From Falsochrobactrum tianjinense (GTDB lineage: Bacteria > Pseudomonadota > Alphaproteobacteria > Rhizobiales > Rhizobiaceae): a DNA stretch of 64,000 nucleotides. The stretch covers positions 387,960 through 451,959 of the forward strand of contig NZ_JAHRVA010000002.1 of NCBI RefSeq assembly GCF_019100495.1. Reading direction: 5' to 3'. Positions 8,807 to 15,822 of the stretch are shown here, piece by piece; position 1 is the first letter of the stretch, and every line of letters begins with the position of its first letter. The position numbers and the translations under genes are program-made. The notes below the pieces were generated by a model. It searched no databases, was not told the DNA's origin, and saw only the letters and a program-made list of their open reading frames with translations.

Positions 8807-9023
8807 ATGAAATCACTGGCACGCTTGGCGGCGGTATAGGCTGGATGGAAGCGTTTATACGAACGGATGCTATTTCACCATTTTTCAACTACCCACACCA
8901 GAAGCGCAAAAAGAGTTTATCGAACTATATGGCGGCATTCCTCACAACGCGCTCGACAAGAACAGCAGACCATGGGAAACCTATTTCGAAAATGCGTCAC
9001 ACGATATTCCGAAATCCAGCTGA
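8807..9023 (+). pseudogene. Frameshifted remnant of an unidentified gene
   Basis: No intact gene is present, but coding-like sequence changes frame. One frame reads TGTLGGGIGWMEAFIRTDAI at about 8817-8876. A second, from about 8871, reads QLPTPEAQKEFIELYGG and later SRPWETYFENASHDIPKSS before TGA at 9021-9023. A candidate start, ATG 8807, runs into a stop after ten codons. The most economical view is one gene of some 70 codons or more damaged by indels near 8830 and 8875. The parent family was not recognised. Confidence 0.45.
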
Positions 9024-9080
9024 GCAAAGACGTGAATGTCGAGCTTACAGAGCATCAAACGGCTGTTAGACCATGATCAA

Positions 9081-9554
9081 ATGTCGATGAATTTAACTCC
9101 CCCGGTCAAGCTTGGTTCTGAATACGCGGACGCCGCAGCGCGCCTCATGCGGGCATCATTTAATGATCGGCTTCCGTCTCTTGCCAATCTCCACACCCCA
9201 GACGAAGACACCTGGTTTTTTCGCAACCGCGTGTTTAAAGAATGCGATGTGTGGGGTGTCTTCGACACCGACACACTGACCGGAATCATAGCAATCAACC
9301 AACGCTGGATTGAGCAATTATATGTATTGCCGGCCTATCAGAAGTTCGGCGTGGGCACTTCGCTCCTGAATATTGCCAAACAGGCTTTCACCGAACTCTC
9401 GCTGTGGACATTTCAGATCAACCAGCAAGCACGAACATTCTATGAAAGGCATGGCTTTGTAGAAGCCGAGCTAACCGATGGCAGCAATAATGAGGAGCAA
9501 GAGCCCGATGTTCGCTATTTCTGGCAAGCCCGAAACGAACATCGCGTGCCCTGA
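9081..9554 (+). CDS. GNAT family N-acetyltransferase
   Basis: A protein of about 157 residues with the GNAT fold. The acetyl-CoA binding motif is visible as LYVLPAYQKFGVGTSLLNIA (pattern Q/R-x-x-G-x-G/A). It is followed by a conserved C-terminal section with ARTFYERHGFVEAE, which is typical of the family. The substrate is unknown. ATG 9081 (MSMNLT) is preferred; an in-frame ATG at 9036 would add 15 residues that look unlike the family. It follows the broken gene by 58 bp and precedes cho, all on one strand. Confidence 0.8.
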   Translation: MSMNLTPPVKLGSEYADAAARLMRASFNDRLPSLANLHTPDEDTWFFRNRVFKECDVWGVFDTDTLTGIIAINQRWIEQLYVLPAYQKFGVGTSLLNIAKQAFTELSLWTFQINQQARTFYERHGFVEAELTDGSNNEEQEPDVRYFWQARNEHRVP

Positions 9555-9664
9555 AATATGAAAATGCGCTCAAGCAGCCATCATGCAGCCGTCTGATTGA
9601 CATATCAACAACCCGCCGCACCTAAACGCCTTATAAACCTGACAAACTCTTTCATATGTGACCA

Positions 9665-10528
9665 ATGCGCCGTCATCATCTCGCCCGAACAGACCTGCCG
9701 CTCAGCAATATGCTTTACAGCTATCCGCAGCACCTGCAAGAAAGTGCGGCGTCCGCCCCCAATGCGCCCGGCATCTATATCTTTCGCGGCAAAGCAAACG
9801 ACTATCCGGTCTATATAGGCAAGAGCATCAACCTGCGCGCTCGCCTGTTATCTCACCTGCGGACGAAAGCCGAAAAACGGCTGCTCGCGCAAGCGGGATC
9901 AATCGAGATAATCCGTACGGCAGGGGAGTTCAGCGCGCTTTTACTCGAAGCCCAGTTGATAAAGCGAATGCAGCCAATGTTTAATAAAATGCTGCGCGCC
10001 ACAAGCATCTTGCACTCAATCCGGGTGACGGACGATACAGTCGAGATTGAAGCAATCAGTTCGCCAGAATTTAGCGAAAGCGAAAATCTGCATGGCCTGT
10101 TCAGAAGCCGGAGATCAGCCGAAGAACTTCTGCGCGCCCTGGCTGATCAGCACGGGCTTTGTCTCGCGGTCATGGGGATGGAGAGCACTATATTCTCGCG
10201 CGGTTGTTTCCGACACTCCCTCAAGAGATGCCATGGAGCCTGCTGTGGGCATGAAAACATCAAGGCACACAATGACCGCCTGGGTGAAGCACTGGCTGGA
10301 TACCGAATAAGAACATGGCCTTTCGCCGGGTTTGTCGGACTGAAAGAAAAATATGAAGAATTGACTTCCATCCACCTGATTAAGAACTGGCACTATTACG
10401 GCACGGTTCAATCCTTGGATGATCTGGATATAAACAAGGTCAGTCCCGCCCCTATATTTGATGCTGATATTTACAAGATACTGGTCGCCGCAATGTTCAA
10501 CAGCAAAGCGAACCTTATTGAGGTTTGA
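9665..10528 (+). CDS. cho: Excinuclease Cho (UvrC-like nucleotide excision repair nuclease)
   Basis: A 287-residue protein that matches E. coli Cho (295 residues) in length and along its sequence. It has the GIY-YIG nuclease domain (PGIYIF at 35-40, VYIGKSINLRARLLSHLRT at 49-67, catalytic Glu near 95) and then the Cys-containing section CFRHSLKRCHGACCG. Cho makes the 3' incision during nucleotide excision repair, sometimes where UvrC cannot; it has no UvrB-binding or second nuclease domain. In E. coli it is SOS-induced. No SOS box lies directly upstream here, but one lies about 870 bp ahead at 8777. Confidence 0.88.
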   Translation: MRRHHLARTDLPLSNMLYSYPQHLQESAASAPNAPGIYIFRGKANDYPVYIGKSINLRARLLSHLRTKAEKRLLAQAGSIEIIRTAGEFSALLLEAQLIKRMQPMFNKMLRATSILHSIRVTDDTVEIEAISSPEFSESENLHGLFRSRRSAEELLRALADQHGLCLAVMGMESTIFSRGCFRHSLKRCHGACCGHENIKAHNDRLGEALAGYRIRTWPFAGFVGLKEKYEELTSIHLIKNWHYYGTVQSLDDLDINKVSPAPIFDADIYKILVAAMFNSKANLIEV

Positions 10529-10545
10529 GAATAGTCGATAAGACA

Positions 10546-10857
10546 CTACCCCGTCACAATAGCGACGATCTTCTTCCAGTATGTCGCAAAGGCCGCAGCA
10601 AAAGCGCCGATCAGCATTATCGCGCCAACCCCGCGTTCACGCCAGCGGCTAAATTCAGCAACAGGCTCCTCGACCTTCTCAAGCCGCATGTCGATACTTT
10701 CTATGTTGCGTTGAAGAGCTTCCAGCAAGCGTTCGGATTTTTCCTGACGTTCGTATTGCTGCTTGCGATCTTGCCGCGCTTTTTCCTGATCGGAGATGAT
10801 GAGGTCAAGCTTCCCCTCTATGCGGCCTATTGCTCGCTCCTGCCCTGCTTCTGTCAT
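10546..10857 (-). CDS. DUF1515 family protein (phage-type membrane-anchored coiled coil)
   Basis: A protein of about 103 residues. A long charged helix (about residues 1-70, with many Glu, Arg and Lys) is followed by one C-terminal membrane segment (GVGAIMLIGAFAAAFATYW). DUF1515 proteins occur in Rhizobiales prophages and their remains, and the shape suggests a role near the lysis genes, but no function is proven. The ATG at 10857 overlaps the stop codon of a truncated upstream frame (ATGA), a typical phage-operon junction. Confidence 0.7.
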   Translation of the reverse strand: MTEAGQERAIGRIEGKLDLIISDQEKARQDRKQQYERQEKSERLLEALQRNIESIDMRLEKVEEPVAEFSRWRERGVGAIMLIGAFAAAFATYWKKIVAIVTG

Positions 10858-11027
10858 CCCCAGCAACCCCGCCGCTTCCCGTTTTCGTCATTGCCTTCGA
10901 CACGTTCTGCCCCTGCCCTGTCCGCCTTGGTCAGCGCGACAAGTCCGGCTGGTGTGAGATTATTCTGACGGAACACTTCAACATATTGGTACAATGGAAT
11001 TGAACCAAATCGCCAGGAGTGCGTTTC
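10854..11027 (-). pseudogene. 3' remnant of a phage-type gene upstream of DUF1515
   Basis: A 57-codon open stretch with no start codon, bounded upstream by an in-frame TAA at 11028-11030. It reads SWRFGSIPLYQYVEVFRQNN and then LTPAGLVALTKADRAGAERV and ends in TGA overlapping the DUF1515 ATG. The coding-like composition and the coupling suggest the C-terminus of a deleted gene, plausibly a lysozyme or peptidoglycan-binding gene of a prophage. The family is not certain. Confidence 0.45.
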
Positions 11028-11059
11028 TTAATCAGTCATTAACCATATGGGAGGCCGAC

Positions 11060-11140
11060 ATGCTCTGGTATTCAAAGATCGAAAGCAGTGTGGCTGTTGC
11101 TTTTCTGATTGTAGTGCCGCTCATATTATTGCTGACGTAA
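11060..11140 (+). CDS. Small membrane protein, 26 residues
   Basis: ATG is preceded by GGGAGGCCGAC, a strong ribosome binding site. The product begins MLWYSKIESS and then has an uninterrupted hydrophobic stretch of about 15 residues (VAVAFLIVVPLILLLT), ending at TAA. This would be a single-pass membrane peptide. A second peptide of the same design lies at 11665. No family is recognised. Confidence 0.45.
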   Translation: MLWYSKIESSVAVAFLIVVPLILLLT

Positions 11141-11212
11141 ATAACTGCCATATCTGTCTGCAGGAGAGGATGCGGCGAAACCTTAAATAGCGACCATAAA
11201 CAGGAAACAATC

Positions 11213-11479
11213 ATGAAATCACCCATTACCTTTGCCATATCGTTGACTGTGGCAGTATTCGCATGCTCATCGGCGCTTGCAGATCGTCACCCTAATGCAG
11301 ACGAGCGCAAGCAAATCGAAGAAGTTCTCACCGCTGCCGGTTATTCGTCATGGGGCGAAGTGGAACTGGACAACGACAAGGTTTGGGAAGTTGATGACGC
11401 ACGTCACTCCGACGGCTATCGTTATGATCTGGAACTTGACGTGAAGACACTGAAAATCATCGATAAAGTCCGCGATTAA
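11213..11479 (+). CDS. PepSY domain protein, secreted
   Basis: An 88-residue protein with a signal peptide (residues 1-23, cleavage after SALA) and one PepSY-type domain (YSSWGEVELDNDKVWEVDDAR and RYDLELDVKTLKIIDK). PepSY proteins are periplasmic and often sit with metal- or stress-response systems; no partner is adjacent here. A good AGGAAACAATC precedes the ATG. The gene stands alone. Confidence 0.82.
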   Translation: MKSPITFAISLTVAVFACSSALADRHPNADERKQIEEVLTAAGYSSWGEVELDNDKVWEVDDARHSDGYRYDLELDVKTLKIIDKVRD

Positions 11480-11664
11480 TCGGCCCGTTACGGCCACGCG
11501 AAACGGACAGCCATCAAGCATGATTATACTTTGCTGCCCGTACTCTCCCTTCTCTGCTTTTATGGGGCCAGATTTCGCAGTTTTCGGCCCCGTCTTCATT
11601 TATTATACTAAAGTATTATATTAAGCTTCACTGCATGGCGCAGGCTTGTGAAGGGGAGGATACT

Positions 11665-11757
11665 ATGGAAGATATTATTTCCACTTTGGCTATTACTGGC
11701 ATTGGTCTTGTGATCGTTCATAATACGATATCGCTGTTATCAGTGCCGCTGTTCTGA
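11665..11757 (+). CDS. Small membrane protein, 30 residues
   Basis: AAGGGGAGGATACT precedes the ATG, one of the best ribosome binding sites in the window. The product, starting MEDIISTLAITGIGLVIVHN, is hydrophobic along almost all its length and ends at TGA. It has the same layout as the 26-residue product at 11060. No family is recognised. Confidence 0.45.
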   Translation: MEDIISTLAITGIGLVIVHNTISLLSVPLF

Positions 11758-11823
11758 TTGTTTTCCAGCCTTGCAAGAATGGCGCTCCACCCTTGCCGAA
11801 CTGAATTTGCGCTACATATCAAT

Positions 11824-11858
11824 AGGGCATTGATCAGTCTGTCAGAGATCGATGCCCT
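11824..11858. other. Hairpin upstream of the GlsB-type gene
   Basis: AGGGCATTGATC (11824-11835) pairs with GATCGATGCCCT (11847-11858), 12 bp with one G-U wobble and an 11-nt loop. No T run follows, so a leader structure or a weak terminator of the small gene at 11665 is possible. Confidence 0.5.
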
Positions 11859-11947
11859 AACTGCCTGATTCGACACGCATCTTCATTGAGGATAGTTTCA
11901 TATTCTCGGGGTGCGTTCCGATGTTTAATAAATGAGGAGCATTCAAA

Positions 11948-12199
11948 ATGGGTGACGCAGGTATCGGCTGGATTGCAGCAATCATCATAGGCGGTCTTGC
12001 CGGATGGATAGCCTCGAATTTCATGAATAGCAGTACCGGCATATTCATGAATATCATTTTGGGTATAGTTGGCGCTGCGATAGCCAGCTTTATTTTCAGT
12101 TTTCTCGGCGTATCATTTGGGGGTTGGCTTGGCTATCTGATTGCGGGCTTTATTGGTGCCTGTATCCTGATATGGATTGGGCGCGCCGTCAGCGGATAA
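11948..12199 (+). CDS. GlsB/YeaQ/YmgE family stress-response membrane protein
   Basis: An 83-residue protein with three membrane helices and abundant Gly (WIAAIIIGGLAGWIAS, IILGIVGAAIASFIFSF, WLGYLIAGFIGACILIW). This is the Transgly-associated (YeaQ/GlsB) family, found in general stress and cell-envelope regulons, without a defined biochemical role. GAGGAGCATTCAAA gives a strong ribosome binding site. A hairpin stands upstream and a terminator downstream, so it is monocistronic. Confidence 0.88.
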   Translation: MGDAGIGWIAAIIIGGLAGWIASNFMNSSTGIFMNIILGIVGAAIASFIFSFLGVSFGGWLGYLIAGFIGACILIWIGRAVSG

Positions 12200-12221
12200 T
12201 TATCCCTACCAGCCAGTGAAG

Positions 12222-12247
12222 AAGCCTCGCCCACGCGGGGCTTTTTC
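12222..12247 (+). terminator. Rho-independent terminator of the GlsB-type gene
   Basis: GCCTCGC (12224-12230) pairs with GCGGGGC (12235-12241) around CCAC, followed by TTTTTC. Confidence 0.88.
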
Positions 12248-12364
12248 TTTGGAATGAGGTTCGTTTTTCCATCCCATGGTAGCATTCAGCGCCCGGTTGG
12301 GCCAGTATCCGGATTGCCCAAATTATCCTGCCGGCTTTTCATCCGGCACAGCCACGAAAGACGC

Positions 12365-13405
12365 ATGATGACCGAAACAACCATCCTGACCATTGCCACC
12401 CTTCAAGAGCGCGTAGAGGCGATTTTTCGTAAAGCCGGCCTGAACGCCATACAGGCCGGGGCCGTTGCTCGTGTGATCGTTGCGGGCGAGCGCGATCACT
12501 GTAAATCGCACGGTATCTATCGTATCGAAGGCGCGCTGCGCACGGTCAAGGCCGGTAAGGTAAAACCAGATGCAATCCCTGAAATCATTGAGCAGGAAGC
12601 GTCGGCTATCGTGCGCGTAAACGCCAATTTCGGCTTCTCCAATCCAGCCTTTGAAATGGGGGTGCCGGTCGTGGCCGAACGCGCGCGCAAACACGGAGTT
12701 GCGGCCCTCGTCGTCAATGATTGCACGCATTTCGCCGCCCTTTGGCCGGAAGTGGAAGCGCTGACCGCACAAGGTCTGGCAACGCTCGTCATGTGCCCAA
12801 GCTATGCAACCGTCGCGCCCACCGGCGGCAACAAGCCGTTGCTGGGTACGAACCCGTTCGCATTTGGCTGGCCGCGCAAAAACAATACGCCCTATGTTTT
12901 CGACTTCGCCACATCGGTCGCCGCTCGCGGCGAGATCGAACTGCATCGCCGCGCGGGCAAGCAACTGCCCGAAGGCTGGGCGCTCGATGCCGAGGGCAAT
13001 CCGACCACTGATCCCGAAACGGCCCTTGCCGGCGCCATGCTGCCTTTTGGCGGACATAAGGGTTCTGCCATCAGCACAATGGTCGAGCTTCTCGCCGCCA
13101 TCATGATCGGCGATCTGACCAGCCCTGAAGTGCTTGATTTCCTTGGCTCCACAACGCTTTCCCCTATGCATGGCGAACTGATTGTCGCCTTTTCGCCGGA
13201 AGCGTTTTCCGCAGGCCGTTCCGGCGATCCTTTTGCGCGCGCCGAAACTCTGTTTGACGCAATTGTGGGTCAGGGCGCACGCCTGCCCTCACAGCGCCGT
13301 TTTGCTGCGCGCGCCGAATCCGAGAGTGAAGGCGTCAAGCTGACCAAGGCAGAAATCGACCAGCTCGACTTCCTGCTCGACAAGGGCCTTGATGCCATTT
13401 CGTAA
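12365..13405 (+). CDS. Ldh-family NAD(P)H oxidoreductase, probable pyrroline-2-carboxylate reductase type
   Basis: A protein of about 346 residues in the malate/L-lactate dehydrogenase (Ldh_2/YlbC-YiaK) family, which uses a non-Rossmann NAD(P)H fold. Seen features are GERDHCKSHGIYRIEG near residues 38-53 (with the family His), GGNKPLLGTNPFAFGWPR and LPFGGHKGSA. Members include malate, lactate, diketogulonate and delta1-piperideine/pyrroline-2-carboxylate reductases. The neighbouring DapA-like deaminase and GntR favour the proline/hydroxyproline branch, which is inference. Two adjacent ATG codons (12365, 12368) could start it; an in-frame ATG at 12254 gives unlike sequence. It is convergent with the deaminase gene. 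Confidence 0.8.
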   Translation: MMTETTILTIATLQERVEAIFRKAGLNAIQAGAVARVIVAGERDHCKSHGIYRIEGALRTVKAGKVKPDAIPEIIEQEASAIVRVNANFGFSNPAFEMGVPVVAERARKHGVAALVVNDCTHFAALWPEVEALTAQGLATLVMCPSYATVAPTGGNKPLLGTNPFAFGWPRKNNTPYVFDFATSVAARGEIELHRRAGKQLPEGWALDAEGNPTTDPETALAGAMLPFGGHKGSAISTMVELLAAIMIGDLTSPEVLDFLGSTTLSPMHGELIVAFSPEAFSAGRSGDPFARAETLFDAIVGQGARLPSQRRFAARAESESEGVKLTKAEIDQLDFLLDKGLDAIS

Positions 13406-13435
13406 TGCATCTGACCCTGACCAGAACGAGCAAAT

Positions 13436-13468
13436 AAAAAGGCCCTCCGGGATGGGAGGGCCTTTCTC
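13436..13468. terminator. Bidirectional rho-independent terminator
   Basis: AAAGGCCCTCC (13438-13448) pairs perfectly with GGAGGGCCTTT (13455-13465). Runs of A before and T after let it serve both convergent genes. Confidence 0.9.
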
Positions 13469-13483
13469 ATTTTGCAAACCGAA

Positions 13484-14446
13484 TCAGGCTTTATATTGCT
13501 GCACCGTACCGGGCAGCTTGCTCCATTCGGCATACCAGCTATTGAACAGCTTGAACTGGGCTTCGGCATAACCGCGCTGGCTGTCTGAAAGCTCGTCAGT
13601 TTCGTTGAAATGCAGCATATATTCCTTGTCACCCTTCAAAACCATCAGATGTTTGAAATAGAGAACAAGTTCGGGGCCTTCATCGAAGGAAGACAGAATG
13701 GCAAGCGCCTGTTCGAGTTCCTGCGCGCGCTGCCGCGCATCGACATCACCCTTCGCTGCCGCCTGCGCCAGATTGCATAGGTGGATGATTTCCTTCGGCA
13801 GAACATTGCCGATGCCAGTGATCGCGCCCGTCGCGCCGCAATTCACGAAGCCATGAACGACCGTCGTATCGACGCCGATCATCAATGTCACCTCGTCATC
13901 GCGGCTGGTGATGTCCTCAGCCGCATAACGCATATCGGCAGCGCCGCCGAATTCCTTGAAACCCACGAGATTGGAGTGCTCGGCGCGTAGCGCGAAGAAC
14001 AGATCCGCGCGGGTGGCAAAGCCATAATAAGGGCTGTTGTAGATCACCGCAGGAAGATCGGGAGCCGCTGAAAGGATCGCCTTGAAATGCGCCTTCTGCG
14101 CCGCAATCACCGCGCCGCGCGACAGAATGCGCGGGATGACCATCAGACCCTTCGCACCGACCTTCTGCGCATGGGCGGCATGGGCCACGGCGGAGGCCGT
14201 ATTGACCGCGCCCGTGCCGACAACCACCGGAACACCAGCCTTCACAAGGCGCTCGACGCCTTCCATGCGCTGTTCGTCTGTCAATAGCGGCCAGTCGCCC
14301 ATGGAGCCGCAATAAACGACAGCCGACATGCCGTCGGTAATCAGTTCCTTGGCCTTACGCACCAGCGCATCGAAATCAGGAGTACGATCATCCTTGCAGG
14401 GGGTCATCAGAGCCGGGATCACGCCGGAAAAAACATTAGCCGCCAT
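13484..14446 (-). CDS. DapA-family lyase, probable 1-pyrroline-4-hydroxy-2-carboxylate deaminase
   Basis: A 320-residue member of the dihydrodipicolinate synthase / N-acetylneuraminate lyase superfamily. The Schiff-base lysine is Lys164 (VGFKEFGGA) and the catalytic tyrosine is Tyr136 (IYNSPYYG). The GSMGDWPLL segment and overall length fit the hydroxyproline-pathway deaminase, which converts pyrroline-4-hydroxy-2-carboxylate to alpha-ketoglutarate semialdehyde plus ammonia. The role is supported by the GntR regulator upstream and an Ldh-family reductase opposite, both typical partners. ATG 14446 is preceded by GAGAGGAG. An operator candidate lies in its promoter. Confidence 0.78.
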   Translation of the reverse strand: MAANVFSGVIPALMTPCKDDRTPDFDALVRKAKELITDGMSAVVYCGSMGDWPLLTDEQRMEGVERLVKAGVPVVVGTGAVNTASAVAHAAHAQKVGAKGLMVIPRILSRGAVIAAQKAHFKAILSAAPDLPAVIYNSPYYGFATRADLFFALRAEHSNLVGFKEFGGAADMRYAAEDITSRDDEVTLMIGVDTTVVHGFVNCGATGAITGIGNVLPKEIIHLCNLAQAAAKGDVDARQRAQELEQALAILSSFDEGPELVLYFKHLMVLKGDKEYMLHFNETDELSDSQRGYAEAQFKLFNSWYAEWSKLPGTVQQYKA

Positions 14447-14536
14447 CAAAAACTCCTCTCGGTCAGCTTCTCATCTTGACGCAATTCCAGACGCGAAACC
14501 ACATCTGGGATGGGATATTACTACTTGTATTTTATT

Positions 14537-14545
14537 TGTCGACAT
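14537..14545. promoter_or_regulatory. Candidate GntR operator upstream of the deaminase gene
   Basis: TTGTCGACA, containing the 8-bp palindrome TGTCGACA, lies between the regulator stop and the deaminase start. The same 9-mer occurs ahead of the regulator itself at 15343. FadR-subfamily GntR proteins usually bind TNGTNNNACNA-like palindromes, so the match is credible. Confidence 0.6.
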
Positions 14546-14557
14546 AAAATCGACAGC

Positions 14558-15262
14558 TTACAGACTTATTTCCAGCCGGTCATCGCGCATGACCAGTTTC
14601 TGCACCTGACTTACGATCTGTTCGGCATGTGCACCCGCCAGCCGTTCCGCCAGTTTCGTGTCGCGTGCAGCGATAGCGGCGATCATTTCGTCATGTTCTT
14701 CGACAAAACGTTTCGGTAGCCGATCATTATAGGACTGATAATAAAGCCGCAGGATGCGACGCCCTTCATCTTGAAGCCGCTTGAACAGGCTCGTGAAATA
14801 AGGATTGCGCCCCGCTTCCGCTATCGCCAGATGCAGAGCGGCATTGGTAGCAATCATTGCCAGCGCATCCTGCGCTTTCACCGCCGCTGCGAACTCGGCC
14901 TGATGCCCGGCAATAATCTCAAGATCAGACGGTCGGTGGTTCTTGGCGGCAAGCTGCGTCGTCACGCGATACATCAGCGTCAAGGCGTCGAAATAGGTGT
15001 GCATGTTGAGGAAGTCGATATTCGACACCAGCGTCGAGCGGTTGGGCAGCGTATCGATCAACCCTTCGCCTGCCAGCCGCACCAATGCCTCGCGAATGGG
15101 CGTGCGCGACATTTTAAAACGCTCGGCAAGCTGTACTTCATCGATAGGACTGCCCGGGGCCAGAACCAGATCGAGAATTTCATCACGAAGCAGGTCATAG
15201 ACCATTTTTACGCCCGAACCGCGCTTGCGCTCGCTCGCGGGAGTTTTGTCATCATCTGTCAT
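14558..15262 (-). CDS. GntR family transcriptional regulator (FadR subfamily, FCD domain)
   Basis: A 234-residue protein. The winged helix at about residues 20-80 contains LRDEILDLVLAPGSPIDEVQ and MSRTPIREALVRLAGEGLI, the GntR signature. The all-helical FCD effector domain follows, with a His-rich metal/ligand pocket of the family (NHRPSDLEIIAGH, LHLAIAEAGRNPYF, EEHDEMIAAI). ATG 15262 is chosen because AGAAGGATC precedes it; an upstream in-frame ATG at 15352 adds unlike sequence. It probably senses a proline-type or related acid and controls itself and the downstream deaminase gene. Confidence 0.88.
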   Translation of the reverse strand: MTDDDKTPASERKRGSGVKMVYDLLRDEILDLVLAPGSPIDEVQLAERFKMSRTPIREALVRLAGEGLIDTLPNRSTLVSNIDFLNMHTYFDALTLMYRVTTQLAAKNHRPSDLEIIAGHQAEFAAAVKAQDALAMIATNAALHLAIAEAGRNPYFTSLFKRLQDEGRRILRLYYQSYNDRLPKRFVEEHDEMIAAIAARDTKLAERLAGAHAEQIVSQVQKLVMRDDRLEISL

Positions 15263-15342
15263 CAACTGATCCTTCTGCCAGCGCCGGGAAAGGCCAATGT
15301 GTCGTGCATGGCATCGGAGAAGAATAAGCATTTGTACGCAAC

Positions 15343-15351
15343 TTGTCGACA
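15343..15351. promoter_or_regulatory. Candidate GntR operator upstream of gntR
   Basis: The 9-mer TTGTCGACA is repeated exactly, 80 bp upstream of the regulator start codon, consistent with autoregulation. Confidence 0.6.
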
Positions 15352-15466
15352 CATTGGCTACCCTGACGGATCAACAAGCACGGCATGCATTGCCCCTCGG
15401 CGAAATATCGGCTATAACCTACTGAAATAATTAATTCTTTTAGATCAGACAGAAAGGGCACGCAAG

Positions 15467-15766
15467 ATGATTACTGGTTCTCAATGTCGGGCAGCACGCG
15501 CACTGGTCGAAATCACCCGACCTAAATTGGCAATGCGGGCGAAAGCGGATGAAAAACTCATCGAACATTTCGAGCGCGGCATCCACACCCCCGACACTGC
15601 TATAATCGAAAAGCTTCAGGCCGAATTGGAAGTTCTGGGCGCGGTGTTTATCGAAGAGAACGGCGGGGGCATCGGCGTGCGGCTGAAATTCACCGAGTCC
15701 GAAGCCAGGCGGATTGCGCGCCTTGAGGGCGAAGGCGGGGTGACGGCCAGCGACCGGGTTCCCTGA
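15467..15766 (+). CDS. XRE-like small DNA-binding protein
   Basis: A 99-residue protein whose first 70 residues follow the Cro/CI helix-turn-helix pattern. It opens MITGSQCRAARALVEITRPKL, then a second helix with Glu-Lys-Leu-Ile, then the common FERGIHTPDTAIIEKLQAEL end. Such small XRE proteins are widespread in Rhizobiales chromosomes; the target is unknown. AGAAAGGGCACGCA precedes the ATG. It is divergent from the GntR gene and 56 bp ahead of mscS. Confidence 0.8.
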   Translation: MITGSQCRAARALVEITRPKLAMRAKADEKLIEHFERGIHTPDTAIIEKLQAELEVLGAVFIEENGGGIGVRLKFTESEARRIARLEGEGGVTASDRVP

Positions 15767-15822
15767 CCGACCCGCTCGCAGCCCTTCATCATCTCTATAA
15801 CTAACGAAACCGGAGGATATAT

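Noticed and set aside
8845-9076. Open frames of 69-74 codons in the broken-gene area
   Set aside because: They lack ribosome binding sites and coding-like composition; the coding signal is in a third frame that ends at 9023.
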